Shown: positions 24,349 to 32,920 of the stretch, in pieces
How the letters are laid out: every line of letters starts with the position of its first letter
Numbering within the stretch: the first letter of the stretch is position 1
Source: Algoriphagus ratkowskyi
GTDB lineage: Bacteria; Bacteroidota; Bacteroidia; Cytophagales; Cyclobacteriaceae
NCBI RefSeq assembly: GCF_002150505.1
Contig: NZ_MSSV01000036.1
Location: forward strand, 1 to 33,118
DNA length: 33,118 bases
Direction of reading: 5' to 3'
Program-made: the position numbers and the translations under genes
The notes under the pieces: model-generated
The model's database searches: none
What the model saw: the letters and a program-made list of their open reading frames with translations, nothing else
Told to the model about the DNA's origin: nothing

Positions 24349-25443
24349 GTGAGAAAGAAAATATTAATAGCACTGCATAGATTCGTGGTAGGGGGAGCTG
24401 AAACGCAGGCCTTGTATCTCGCCAAAGAATTAAGAAATAATGGATTTGAAGTAATTATTGGAGCTTTCGGGACAGAGGTAGGAGAAGGACTGGATAGATT
24501 TAAGCATGAGGATTTTACTTGTGTTCGTTGGGGATTTCAAGAAAAATTGATTTTATATCCTGCGAAGACGATTTCAGGTTTTATTCGAAAATGGCGATAT
24601 ACTTGGTTGTTAATTAACAAGGTAAGATCACTTGGAATTGATATAGTGATACCTTATACCTATCCTGCAAATTTTGTTTTTTGCCGCTGGTTTAAAAGAA
24701 TGAATGTGAAAAGAGCCTTTTGGAATCAACGCGATGAGGGAAGGCAGTTTCTTGGGTCATCTTTCGAAAAAAGGGTTTTAAGAAATGCTAGCCATATCAT
24801 AACAAATTCACTGGAAGGATATCAATTTTTGAATCAGTTTACTAGCGAACCTATCCACCTTATTCCTAATGGAATTGATGTCAATAAATTTACTTCTAGT
24901 GATCACCACCAAAGCTCAAAGAATGTTGTCATGATTGGTAATATTCATGGATACAAAGATCATATTACGTTGATTCATGCTTGGCAAATTGTTGCCCAAC
25001 AATTTCCTGAATATAAATTATTACTGGCAGGAAGAGCAGGAGACACCTTCGAGGTTTGTGAGAAATTTGTTATTGATCTTAAACTTCAGGAATCAATCAG
25101 GTTTTTAGGTGTAGTCAGTGACATCTCTTCTTTGTTGTCAAATTGCAGCATTGCGGTTTTCAGTTCAAATAACGAAGGTGTACCGAATGGGATATTAGAA
25201 CCTATGGCAGCTAGCTTACCTGTTGTATCCACAAATATTCAAGGTGCAAAAGAAGCTTTAGGTGAAAAATATCCATTTTTAGTAGAAAGTGGAAACTCAA
25301 ATCAATTCGCTGGTTTTATTATTCGTTTGTTAAGTGATCCAGACTTGAGGAAGGAAATTGGATCAAATAACCGTATACGCTTACAGCAAAATTTCTCCAT
25401 AGCGAAAATGACTAAAGGTTATATTCATCTGCTAAATGTCTGA
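24349..25443 (+). CDS. GT4 glycosyltransferase
   Basis: The 364-residue GT-B enzyme has VVGGAETQALYLAKEL (13-28) in the acceptor domain, the linker IPNGIDVNKF, and the donor-site block FSSNNEGVPNGILEPMAASLPVV with the two glutamates of the EX7E motif. It uses a nucleotide sugar to extend the chain in the cytoplasm. The start is GTG at 24349, 15 nt after asnB, and no ATG fits the conserved beginning. The last codons overlap the next gene by 8 bp. Confidence 0.87.
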   Translation: MRKKILIALHRFVVGGAETQALYLAKELRNNGFEVIIGAFGTEVGEGLDRFKHEDFTCVRWGFQEKLILYPAKTISGFIRKWRYTWLLINKVRSLGIDIVIPYTYPANFVFCRWFKRMNVKRAFWNQRDEGRQFLGSSFEKRVLRNASHIITNSLEGYQFLNQFTSEPIHLIPNGIDVNKFTSSDHHQSSKNVVMIGNIHGYKDHITLIHAWQIVAQQFPEYKLLLAGRAGDTFEVCEKFVIDLKLQESIRFLGVVSDISSLLSNCSIAVFSSNNEGVPNGILEPMAASLPVVSTNIQGAKEALGEKYPFLVESGNSNQFAGFIIRLLSDPDLRKEIGSNNRIRLQQNFSIAKMTKGYIHLLNV

Positions 25444-26533
25444 AGTGATTTTTTCCATAATAATTCCCTGTTACAACCAAGCCCATTTTCTACCCGATGC
25501 CTTAAACTCTTTAATAAATCAATCCTTTGGAGACTGGGAAGCAATAGTTATAAATGACGGAAGTACAGACAATACCAAGGAAGTATCTGAGTCTTATATG
25601 TTGAAGGAAACGAGAGTTCGCTTGGTGAATCAATCTAATCAAGGACTTTCCGCTGCCCGGAATACTGGTATTGCTCAATCAAACGGAAAGTATATTACAT
25701 TCTTAGATGCAGATGATTGGTTATACCTTGACTTTTTAGAAATAGTTCGATCATATTTTATAAGCGATGCGGATATTGTCATTACTGGCTATGACCATTG
25801 GAAGAATAATATTGCTGTACAGCAGGTATCTAAGCATTACTCAAGTATTGGGATAGATTATTTTATCTATAAAAACTTTTCTCCATGCATGACATTTTGT
25901 ATTAAAAAAATAAGAATTGATCAAATAGGTGTCTTCGATCAATCGCTTAAAAGCGCTGAAGATTGGGATTTTTGGATTAGAGCAGCTAAATGTGAGCTAA
26001 AAATTGTATCTATTCCAGATGTGCTTGCGGCCTATCGCTACTCTGATCATAGTATGAGTAGAGATGGGAGCCGGATGTATGAGGCGTTAAAAGAAGTTTT
26101 TTTAAGAATTTCACAACACGATTCAAGGATCAATGTACAGAATCAAATTATTCCCCAAGGCGTTGACATTTCACGTGGGATTCTTGCTGCTCTTATGCCT
26201 TGTTTAGGAGTAATGATTGTACAAGGGAATGTAGAAGCTGCGCTGGAGCTGTATCGAACAGAACGTATAGCATTTAATTTGAAACCTTCAAAAAAGGATT
26301 TTTGCAAATTAAATTCCTACTTGACGTTTCGCTACTGGAATTCACTTAAGGAACTGGAGCTTGTGCTGGAAGAATTTGAACCGCGGATACGTTTTTTTTT
26401 AGAGGTAATTATACCATCTAAATTGGTAGCAAATAGAATCAGCAGGGAGATATTTAGGTCTTCCAAAATGAAATTGAACCATTTGAGGTACGGATCAGTG
26501 GCGGGTGGTATTCTGAATAGGCTCATTAGATGA
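25436..26533 (+). CDS. GT2 glycosyltransferase
   Basis: The 365-residue protein has a GT-A domain: FSIIIPCYNQAHFLPDALNSL (6-26), INDGSTDNT (39-47), GLSAARNTGIAQSNGKYITFLDADDWLY with the DAD metal motif, and the acceptor-side SAEDWDFWIRA. The C-terminal ~130 residues are helical without a recognised function. It likely adds a sugar to the lipid-linked chain. It overlaps both neighbours (8 bp upstream, ATGA downstream). Confidence 0.88.
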   Translation: MSEVIFSIIIPCYNQAHFLPDALNSLINQSFGDWEAIVINDGSTDNTKEVSESYMLKETRVRLVNQSNQGLSAARNTGIAQSNGKYITFLDADDWLYLDFLEIVRSYFISDADIVITGYDHWKNNIAVQQVSKHYSSIGIDYFIYKNFSPCMTFCIKKIRIDQIGVFDQSLKSAEDWDFWIRAAKCELKIVSIPDVLAAYRYSDHSMSRDGSRMYEALKEVFLRISQHDSRINVQNQIIPQGVDISRGILAALMPCLGVMIVQGNVEAALELYRTERIAFNLKPSKKDFCKLNSYLTFRYWNSLKELELVLEEFEPRIRFFLEVIIPSKLVANRISREIFRSSKMKLNHLRYGSVAGGILNRLIR

Positions 26534-27498
26534 ATTCAGGGATTTCTATAATTATCTGTTCTTACAACGGAACTAATCGACTATCAAAAACTTTGGATTC
26601 CATATTGATACAAGACACTAGAAGTCCATTTGAGTTAATTGTTGTGGATAATAATTCTACTGATGAGACCTCAGTATTTGCAAAAACATTCCTTAGCAGA
26701 AAAACAATTGATTGGCGACTTATCCATGAAGCGAAAGCAGGATTGAGCCATGCACGCTGGCGAGGAATAGCTGAAGCAAAGTATGAATTGATACTTTTCT
26801 GCGACGATGACAACCATTTAGAAAGCAATTACCTGGAAATAGGAAACGACTTTTTTAAAAGAAATCCAAATGTTGGAATTCTTGGTGGACTTGGAAGGGC
26901 TGTTTTTGAAAGTGAAAAGCCGATTTGGTTTGATCATTTTGCCCACAGTTATGCAGTTGGTACGCTTGGTAAGCAAGCTGGTGTTCAAGCTAAGGGTAGC
27001 TATCATTATGGAGCGTCATGTTTTATTCGACGACTTCCGTTAATGAAATTAAGAGAAAAGGGTTTTCAGTCCGTTTTGTCAGATAGAAAGGGGAGCGGAT
27101 TAAGTTCCGGTGGTGATGTAGAGTTGTGCTATGCAGTCCAGTTATTGGGATATGATTTGGCATTTGAGCCAGCACTTAGATTTGATCATTATATCGAAAA
27201 CCATCGATTAAAGTGGAGCTACTATCTAAATCTTAAAAGAGGGATTGCATCTTCCTTTCCTTTGCTAGATACCTACGAAATTGACCAAATGGATTCCAGT
27301 AGGAATTTCCAGCATTATTTATGGAGGCGGCTTTGGATGGTTGTCAAAGGAATTATAAAAACCTTTCCTACGAGAAATAGTTCACTGCAAAATCAGGTGA
27401 CTTTTGCAATACTTAGATCGAAACTTAAGGCATTTAGGATTAATTATATGAATGCACTTTTGGCATTTGAACGTAATAAGCGAATCTTTGGTGAATAG
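26530..27498 (+). CDS. GT2 glycosyltransferase
   Basis: The 322-residue GT-A enzyme shows ISIIICSYNGTNRLSKTLDSIL (5-26), VVDNNSTDET (38-47), GLSHARWRGIAEA and the metal motif FCDDDNHLESNYL, followed by GGDVELCYAVQLLGY, the typical second half with the catalytic acid. It resembles the GT2 group with CDDDN in many surface-glycan clusters. A membrane-associated amphipathic tail may follow, but no clear helix is present. ATGA start overlap with the upstream gene. Confidence 0.88.
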   Translation: MNSGISIIICSYNGTNRLSKTLDSILIQDTRSPFELIVVDNNSTDETSVFAKTFLSRKTIDWRLIHEAKAGLSHARWRGIAEAKYELILFCDDDNHLESNYLEIGNDFFKRNPNVGILGGLGRAVFESEKPIWFDHFAHSYAVGTLGKQAGVQAKGSYHYGASCFIRRLPLMKLREKGFQSVLSDRKGSGLSSGGDVELCYAVQLLGYDLAFEPALRFDHYIENHRLKWSYYLNLKRGIASSFPLLDTYEIDQMDSSRNFQHYLWRRLWMVVKGIIKTFPTRNSSLQNQVTFAILRSKLKAFRINYMNALLAFERNKRIFGE

Positions 27499-28345
27499 AT
27501 TTTCTATTGTAATTCCAGCCTTTAATGTGGAAAATAGCATTCAAAGGGCATTTAATTCTGTAATTAGGCAAGACTATTTGGATTTTGAATTGATAGTTGT
27601 TAATGATGGTAGTACGGATGGCACGCATGCCATACTTTCAGAATTAGAGAAAGCTAATTCATTCATATTAATTAATCAGCAAAATCAGGGAGTCAGTGCA
27701 GCAAGAAATTCGGGAGCGACTCAGGCTAAGTCCGACTGGTTGATTTTCTTAGATTCGGATGATGAATTAATTCCATCTGCATTAGCACAATTTAATAAAG
27801 CGATTGAATCCGATTCCAAAAGAGATTTTTGGCAAGCGGGAATTCGTCGAATATCAGGCCAGAATTTACAAGAATTAATACCTATACAAGATGAATATCA
27901 CAGTAAAATTCCGGGTACATTTTGCATTAGCAAAGGTTTGTTTGAGCAAGTTGGAGGCTATGATGAACAAATGAAGTTTTCCGAGAACACAGAACTATTT
28001 CATCGCGTTGGTTTGAAAGGAGTGATAGGAGGAGTAATTTCAGAGATTACCTTAATCTATTATGATTCATCTACCGGAGGATCCAAAAATCTTCAGAATA
28101 TGATTGATTCCCTATTGATCATTTTAGATAAGCATGAAACCACACTTTCAGACCATGTCAAGTATCTTTACCATCAGATTATTGGAGTAAATTACATGCG
28201 GTTTCGTAATTATTCTTTAGCAAGAAAGCATCTGTTGAAAGCGATTTCCTATAAACCCTTAAAAGCAAAAACGCTAATTCGTCTATTCATCTCAATGGTG
28301 CCACCTTTGGCAAAAAAACTATATCCGCAAGAGGTTAAATTATGA
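27491..28345 (+). CDS. GT2 glycosyltransferase
   Basis: GT-A motifs: RFSIVIPAFNVENSIQRAFNSVI at the start, VVNDGSTDGT, GVSAARNSGATQAKSDWLIFLDSDDELI, and a later SENTELFHRVGLKG. An ATG at 27452 would give 13 extra residues and a 47-bp overlap; I prefer GTG 27491 (or the adjoining TTG 27488), which places the conserved beta strand at the N-terminus and gives the short overlap usual in this operon. The C-terminal part (HQIIGVNYMRFRNYSLARKHL) resembles a helical repeat. It most likely adds one sugar to the chain. Confidence 0.85.
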   Translation: MNRFSIVIPAFNVENSIQRAFNSVIRQDYLDFELIVVNDGSTDGTHAILSELEKANSFILINQQNQGVSAARNSGATQAKSDWLIFLDSDDELIPSALAQFNKAIESDSKRDFWQAGIRRISGQNLQELIPIQDEYHSKIPGTFCISKGLFEQVGGYDEQMKFSENTELFHRVGLKGVIGGVISEITLIYYDSSTGGSKNLQNMIDSLLIILDKHETTLSDHVKYLYHQIIGVNYMRFRNYSLARKHLLKAISYKPLKAKTLIRLFISMVPPLAKKLYPQEVKL

Positions 28346-29229
28346 TTAGTCTGGGAGGATTTATAATTACCTATAATAGGCCGGAAATTCTAAAGGACAC
28401 GATTGCTAAAGTTTTTGAGCAAACGCATCCTCCAGAAATTCTCTGGATTATTGATAATTCTGAAAATCTAAGAACAGATCATATGATCGCTTCATTATTA
28501 GATTCACGGATTAAGTACCATCGCATGGGGTATAATGCTGGTCCTGCGGGAGCAGCTGCTGTTGGTTTGGAACTCTGTACCGAAGATGGAGCCGACTGGA
28601 TCTACTGGGGCGATGATAATGACCCGCCATTTAGATTAGATTGTTTCCAAAGGCTTCTCGCAATTCGTGATGTTAATCCTTATTGTGGAGTATTAGGAGC
28701 AGTGGGACATTTCTTTGATCGCAAGAAAGGAGTAATCAAAAGAATCCAAACTCGGTTATTGGAAAAAAAAGAATGGATACCAGTAGATACAATAGCAGGA
28801 GGTATGTGCATGATCGTATCCAAAGATGTTGTAAAAGCTAAAATATTCCCGGATAAAGACCTGTTTTTTGGTTTTGAAGAATTAGATTTCTGCTTGAAAG
28901 CAAGTAGAAAAGGTTTTGCTTTAGTAGTGGATTGTGGACTTTTTTTGGAATCTCGAAAGGAATCAGGGAGACTTATCTTTGCCAGACCAGCATACCAAAA
29001 GAAATCAAACCTAAATCGAGAGTATTATAGTCTAAGAAATCTTCTCTTCATTTCAGATTCTTTGACCTTAAATACTATGAAACGGAAGTTAATTGGGAAG
29101 TGGATCCTTAAGGCATTTTATGGTTATAGATACGGTTTGGGCTATGGTTGGAAAAATATGCGTTTGATATTTTTAGCATTGTTGCACTATTACGGAGGCG
29201 TCAAAGGAAAAACTATTGATCTTGCCTAA
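28342..29229 (+). CDS. GT2 glycosyltransferase (rhamnosyl/galactofuranosyl-transferase-like)
   Basis: The 295-residue enzyme starts ISLGGFIITYNRPEILKDTI (2-21), has IIDNSEN, then YNAGPAGAAAVGLEL and the metal-site WIYWGDDNDPP, with a later FFGFEELDFCLKASRKGF. The NAGPAGG-like stretch and GDDD-type motif are found in GT2 members related to rhamnosyl- and galactofuranosyl-transferases; donor sugar not determined. ATGA overlap upstream. Its end overlaps the TTG start of the following GT4 gene by 14 bp. Confidence 0.85.
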   Translation: MISLGGFIITYNRPEILKDTIAKVFEQTHPPEILWIIDNSENLRTDHMIASLLDSRIKYHRMGYNAGPAGAAAVGLELCTEDGADWIYWGDDNDPPFRLDCFQRLLAIRDVNPYCGVLGAVGHFFDRKKGVIKRIQTRLLEKKEWIPVDTIAGGMCMIVSKDVVKAKIFPDKDLFFGFEELDFCLKASRKGFALVVDCGLFLESRKESGRLIFARPAYQKKSNLNREYYSLRNLLFISDSLTLNTMKRKLIGKWILKAFYGYRYGLGYGWKNMRLIFLALLHYYGGVKGKTIDLA

Positions 29230-30442
29230 ATTGACCATTCTCTACCTCCTAGACACCCTTCAAACAGGAGGAGCTGAAAAGAGTTTATTGGCGATTACTT
29301 CTAGGTTTACACAATTCACACCAGTTTTTGTAACGCTATTTGCGGGTAGACATGATTTGCTTTCGGATTATGAGAAGGCAGGTATTAAAGTAATAAGCCT
29401 AGATCTGCTAGTCTCAAATCGCTTTAAGGAAATTGCAAGGAAAGTGGATGTCATAGTCCAAGAAGAACAAGCTGTCATCGTTCACTCTAGCATATTTAGA
29501 TCAGATATGGTTGCTCGTCACCTTCAAAGCAAGGTCAAAATCGTCAATAGCTTGGTGAACAACAGTTACAGAAAGCGGCGCTATGATGGGCTGAAGTTTA
29601 GAGGAAAACTTTCTCTTCTTGGTGTACAGATACTAGACCGTATGACCGTAGGCAAGATCGATTTGATGATAGCTAATTCGCAGGTTTTAATTGATTCCCA
29701 TCGTAAGACAATTGGTCTTGATCCGAAGAAGGCGGTCGTGGTACATAGGGGTAGGGAGTTGCCAGTGCCCTTCGACTTCGCTCAGGGTGACAGGCGGCAG
29801 TTTTTAGTGTCAAGAACCAAAATTCAAGATTCAAGAGCGGAGATTCAAGAATTTGGTATGGAGGATTGGAGTTCTATGAATCTCGTAAATCGTAAATCAA
29901 AAATCTCAAATCGCATATGGTTATGCGTGGCTAGATTAATCGAGCGAAAAGGGCATAAGGATTTACTTCCTGCTTTTGCGAAGCTTCTAAAAGAAAGACC
30001 AAATGACCGATTGATTCTTGCAGGTGATGGACCATATCGAGAAGAAATTGAAAAGGAAATTGAGAGATTAGAAATTGGTGAATCCGTGGATTTGTTGGGT
30101 ACTGTAAGTAACGTTGATGAATTACTTGCACAAGCTGATTTCTTTGTTTTTCCGACGTACTTCGAAGGCTTGCCAGGTTCTTTGATAGAAGCGATGATGG
30201 CGAAGGTTCCAATAATTTGCTCCGATATTCCTGAGAATAAAGAATGTATCAAAGAGGGGATGGGCTTATTTCACCGAGTGGGAGATCAAGGAGATTTGTT
30301 ATTGCAAATGCAGGAAGCGGTTGCTTTGGATGATTGGGATACTCGCACGCAGAACGCTTTTAATTATGCTGCCGAGCATTTCGAAATAGGTAAGATTGTA
30401 AGGCAATATGAGGAGACTTATTTAAAGCTTTTAGGGATTTGA
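29216..30442 (+). CDS. GT4 glycosyltransferase with a repeat-encoded internal insertion
   Basis: The 408-residue GT-B protein has LQTGGAEKSLLAI (15-27) and the donor-domain start RIWLCVARLIERKGHKDLLPAF (233-254), and the site FPTYFEGLPGSLIEAMMAKVPII with both EX7E glutamates. Residues ~184-232, at the linker between the two Rossmann domains, are encoded by repeat DNA (29766-29912) and have no counterpart in the family. The frame remains open and the active-site motifs are intact, so the enzyme is likely functional with an extended linker. TTG start overlapping the previous gene; stop overlaps the next start (TTGA). Confidence 0.87.
   Translation: MILPKLTILYLLDTLQTGGAEKSLLAITSRFTQFTPVFVTLFAGRHDLLSDYEKAGIKVISLDLLVSNRFKEIARKVDVIVQEEQAVIVHSSIFRSDMVARHLQSKVKIVNSLVNNSYRKRRYDGLKFRGKLSLLGVQILDRMTVGKIDLMIANSQVLIDSHRKTIGLDPKKAVVVHRGRELPVPFDFAQGDRRQFLVSRTKIQDSRAEIQEFGMEDWSSMNLVNRKSKISNRIWLCVARLIERKGHKDLLPAFAKLLKERPNDRLILAGDGPYREEIEKEIERLEIGESVDLLGTVSNVDELLAQADFFVFPTYFEGLPGSLIEAMMAKVPIICSDIPENKECIKEGMGLFHRVGDQGDLLLQMQEAVALDDWDTRTQNAFNYAAEHFEIGKIVRQYEETYLKLLGI
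29766..29912 (+). repeat. Repeat-derived insertion in a GT4 gene
   Basis: It combines a REP-like piece CTTCGACTTCGCTCAGG (29770-29786, continuing GTGACA), whose reverse complement recurs with two mismatches at 32791-32813, with two heptamer arrays: ATTCAAG, ATTCAAG, AGCGGAG, ATTCAAG (29822-29849) and GTAAATC x2, AAAAATC, TCAAATC (29885-29912). Confidence 0.85.
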
Positions 30443-31533
30443 AGATCCTCCAACTCATCCAAAAACCTCAACTCAGAGGTGCAGAAGTTTTTGCAGCTCA
30501 GCTATCCGATCAGTTAATACAAAGGGGACATGAGCTAATGCTGGTAAGTTTATTTGATGGAACAGCAACTTTACCATTTGCAGGAAAGCAATTTTGTATA
30601 GCTGCTAATTCTGCTAAAAGATTTTGGGATTTCACGGCATGGAAAAAGCTAGCAACTCTTATTGAAGAATTTCAACCAGATATAATTCAAGCAAATGCAG
30701 GAGATACGCTAAAGTATGCCGTTAGCTCAAAGCTAGCATTTGGATGGAAAGCTAAGTTAGTATTTAGAAATGCGAACTTGATTTCTGCTTTTCATAAATC
30801 TATCTTTCAAAAGCGCTACAATAGATTTCTAATGCGTCAAGTCGATGGCGTTGCATCGGTTTCGGAACTTTGTAAGGCTGACTTTTTGATAACATTTGAC
30901 TTCCCAAAAACTAAAATAGCTACACTTCCCATTGGCGTAAACTCACCAGAAGTGAAACCCACACTTCCTGAAGATATAGCGCAAGTGCTGGAAGGAAGTC
31001 TCTTTCTTATTCATATTGGGAGTTTTGTTCCAGAAAAGAATCATGAGGGATTGATTAGAATTTTCAAGCACATCCAACTTGTTTATCCTGATGTGAAATT
31101 ACTTTTAGTAGGAGAGGGTAAATTGAAAAAGCAGCTTGAGGAAGTACATAGCACTGATCCAAGTATCGTATTTGCAGGTATAAGGACAGACGTTCCAGCA
31201 ATTTTACCTTTTGCAAAAGCCTTACTTTTACCTTCCCTAATTGAAGGGCTTCCGGGAGTAATTCTGGAAGCTATGATCAATGGAGTTCCGGTCGTAGCCT
31301 ATGACGTAGGTGGTATTTCGGAGGTAATTATTTCTGGAGAAACGGGATATCTAATTTCAGTCAAGAAGGAGGAAATGTTTATAAGAGCTGTTGAGGAAAT
31401 TCTGGAAGGGAAAACTTTAGAGTTGAACGGCATGATAGATTCAGCGAAAAAGCAAATACTTGAAACCTATTCTCTACCAACAATCACTTCCAAGTTTGAA
31501 GCATTTTATCAGCAGTTACTTGAGCTAAAATAG
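30439..31533 (+). CDS. GT4 glycosyltransferase
   Basis: The 364-residue GT-B enzyme begins KILQLIQKPQLRGAEVFAAQL (2-22), and its donor site reads LLPSLIEGLPGVILEAMINGVPVVAYDVGG with both EX7E glutamates. It is similar in motif order and wording to the next gene (LRGAxVF near the N-terminus, EGLPGVxLEA at the donor site), so the two look like tandem paralogues. TTG start with a TTGA overlap to the upstream gene, and the last base is shared with the GTG of the next one. Confidence 0.88.
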   Translation: MKILQLIQKPQLRGAEVFAAQLSDQLIQRGHELMLVSLFDGTATLPFAGKQFCIAANSAKRFWDFTAWKKLATLIEEFQPDIIQANAGDTLKYAVSSKLAFGWKAKLVFRNANLISAFHKSIFQKRYNRFLMRQVDGVASVSELCKADFLITFDFPKTKIATLPIGVNSPEVKPTLPEDIAQVLEGSLFLIHIGSFVPEKNHEGLIRIFKHIQLVYPDVKLLLVGEGKLKKQLEEVHSTDPSIVFAGIRTDVPAILPFAKALLLPSLIEGLPGVILEAMINGVPVVAYDVGGISEVIISGETGYLISVKKEEMFIRAVEEILEGKTLELNGMIDSAKKQILETYSLPTITSKFEAFYQQLLELK

Positions 31534-32666
31534 TGAGAATTTTATTTCTAGATACAGAACCAATTCTAAGAGGAGCTCAGGTATTTATTTCTGAGCTTTC
31601 TTATTTTATTGCCAAGCTAGGGCATGAAGTAAAAGTCGTTTACCTATATCAAGATTCTTTGAAAGAGTCCTCAGTTCATATGCCAGCCATGAATTGTGAC
31701 AATTTAGATGGAATTAAAAATAGCTTCTCAGAACGTGCCTTAGGACTTGATTCAAGATTGATCATCAACTTGGTTGATGTGGTAAATCGTTTTAACCCAG
31801 AAATAGTCCTTTGCAATGGATCTAGCACGTTGAAGTATGCAGTAGCGGCAAAACACTTTGTTAAAAGTAAACCTTGCTGGATTGCTCGTTGGATAGATGA
31901 TGCGGTATTCTGGAATCCAGGATTAGTTTCAAAATTGATTTATAAGAACTTGATTATGTCTCAATTTGATGCTTGCATAGGAGTATCTAAAGCATCTCTA
32001 GAATCAATGATTCAACATTATGATTTCAAAAAACCAAGCCGGGTGATTCATCGGGTTTTTGATCCTATGAAGTTTCAGCATGCACTGAGTAGAGAGGAGG
32101 CAAGGCGATCTTTAGGTTTTGAAGAAAAAGATGAGATACTACTTTTTCTTGGAAATCTTACTCCTCAAAAACGTCCAGATCGCTTTATCGAAATTGTCCA
32201 GAAACTTGCCAAAACCCGCCCCAATATAAAAGCCATCATAGTCGGAGATGGTACCTTGGGCGTTTCCATAAAATCTCAAATCTCAAATCTCAAATCTAAA
32301 ATCTTTTTTTATGGCTACCAACAAGACGTCTCTCCCTATCTTTCTGCAGCGGATATTCTTGTGCTTACTTCAGATACAGAGGGCTTGCCAGGAGTTGTCT
32401 TAGAGGCTGCCTACTTTGCAGTCCCTACCGTTGCTACTGAAGTAGGAGGGATTGCAGAATGCCTGATTGATGGAGAAACAGGTCTTTTAGTTCCAGACCG
32501 CTCTGTAGATGCTTTTTGTCATAAAATAGAAACACTTTTAGCTGATCCCATATTCAGGACGCACTTAGGCACAAACGCCAAAAAATTCACCTCCCAACAT
32601 TTTCGAATGGATCAAGTTGCCCAGCAATACCTGGGCTTTTTACAACAAATCATCAACCAGCCCTAA
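31533..32666 (+). CDS. GT4 glycosyltransferase with heptamer-encoded helix segment
   Basis: The 377-residue GT-B enzyme starts with GTG, whose G is the last base of the preceding TAG. It has LRGAQVFISELS near the N-terminus, FLGNLTPQKRPDRFIEIV at the donor-domain start, and TSDTEGLPGVVLEAAYFAVPTVATEVGG with both EX7E glutamates. Between VGDGTLG and FFYGYQQDV, where the family has a variable helix, residues 247-258 (KSQISNLKSKIF) come from an AAATCTC heptamer array. It is the last plus-strand gene of the run; convergent DNA follows. Confidence 0.88.
   Translation: MRILFLDTEPILRGAQVFISELSYFIAKLGHEVKVVYLYQDSLKESSVHMPAMNCDNLDGIKNSFSERALGLDSRLIINLVDVVNRFNPEIVLCNGSSTLKYAVAAKHFVKSKPCWIARWIDDAVFWNPGLVSKLIYKNLIMSQFDACIGVSKASLESMIQHYDFKKPSRVIHRVFDPMKFQHALSREEARRSLGFEEKDEILLFLGNLTPQKRPDRFIEIVQKLAKTRPNIKAIIVGDGTLGVSIKSQISNLKSKIFFYGYQQDVSPYLSAADILVLTSDTEGLPGVVLEAAYFAVPTVATEVGGIAECLIDGETGLLVPDRSVDAFCHKIETLLADPIFRTHLGTNAKKFTSQHFRMDQVAQQYLGFLQQIINQP
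32271..32305 (+). repeat. AAATCTC heptamer array inside a GT4 gene
   Basis: AAATCTC x3, AAATCTA, AAATCTT, 35 nt in register. Three 7-bp units equal seven codons, so the peptide also repeats every seven residues. Confidence 0.9.
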
Positions 32667-32850
32667 CCCCAATCTTTAATCTCCTAACTCCCAATCTTGT
32701 CTCTCAATCTCTCTATTTCCAGTCTCTCACTCTCCTAATCCCCAATCCCAAACACCTGTCCCCCGTAGAGAAGCAAACCTCCACCAACAATGTCATCCTG
32801 AGCGAGGTCGAAGTACAACAACTCACGATAGCTATCGGGACAACAAACAA
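32667..32850. repeat. Convergent intergenic region: degenerate T/C-rich repeats, REP piece and palindrome
   Basis: From 32667 to about 32752 the sequence is a degenerate AATCTC/CCTAATC tract, the complement of the AGAGATT family with slips. A REP-like stretch TCATCCTGAGCGAGGTCGAA lies at about 32793-32812 and a partial CGATAGCTATCGGGA palindrome at 32826-32840. No gene or obvious terminator between the two convergent glycosyltransferase genes. Confidence 0.6.
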
Positions 32851-32920
32851 CCAATAACCAACAACCAACAACCAACAACCAATAACCAATAACCAATAAC
32901 CAATATATAACAACCAACAA
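32851..32920 (+). repeat. Ten C/A-rich heptamers ending at the stop codon of the convergent gene
   Basis: CCAATAA, CCAACAA x3, CCAATAA x3, CCAATAT, ATAACAA, CCAACAA in register. The next base, 32921, is the first of CTA, the complement of the minus-strand stop TAG. Here the array abuts a 3' gene end rather than a start. Confidence 0.88.

Noticed and set aside
27452..27490. N-terminal extension of the GT2 gene from ATG 27452
   Set aside because: It would overlap the previous gene by 47 bp and precede the conserved first strand with residues not typical of the family.
29845..30252. Long minus-strand frame (135 codons)
   Set aside because: Shadow of the GT4 gene on the other strand, with low-complexity Ser-rich content and no family pattern.
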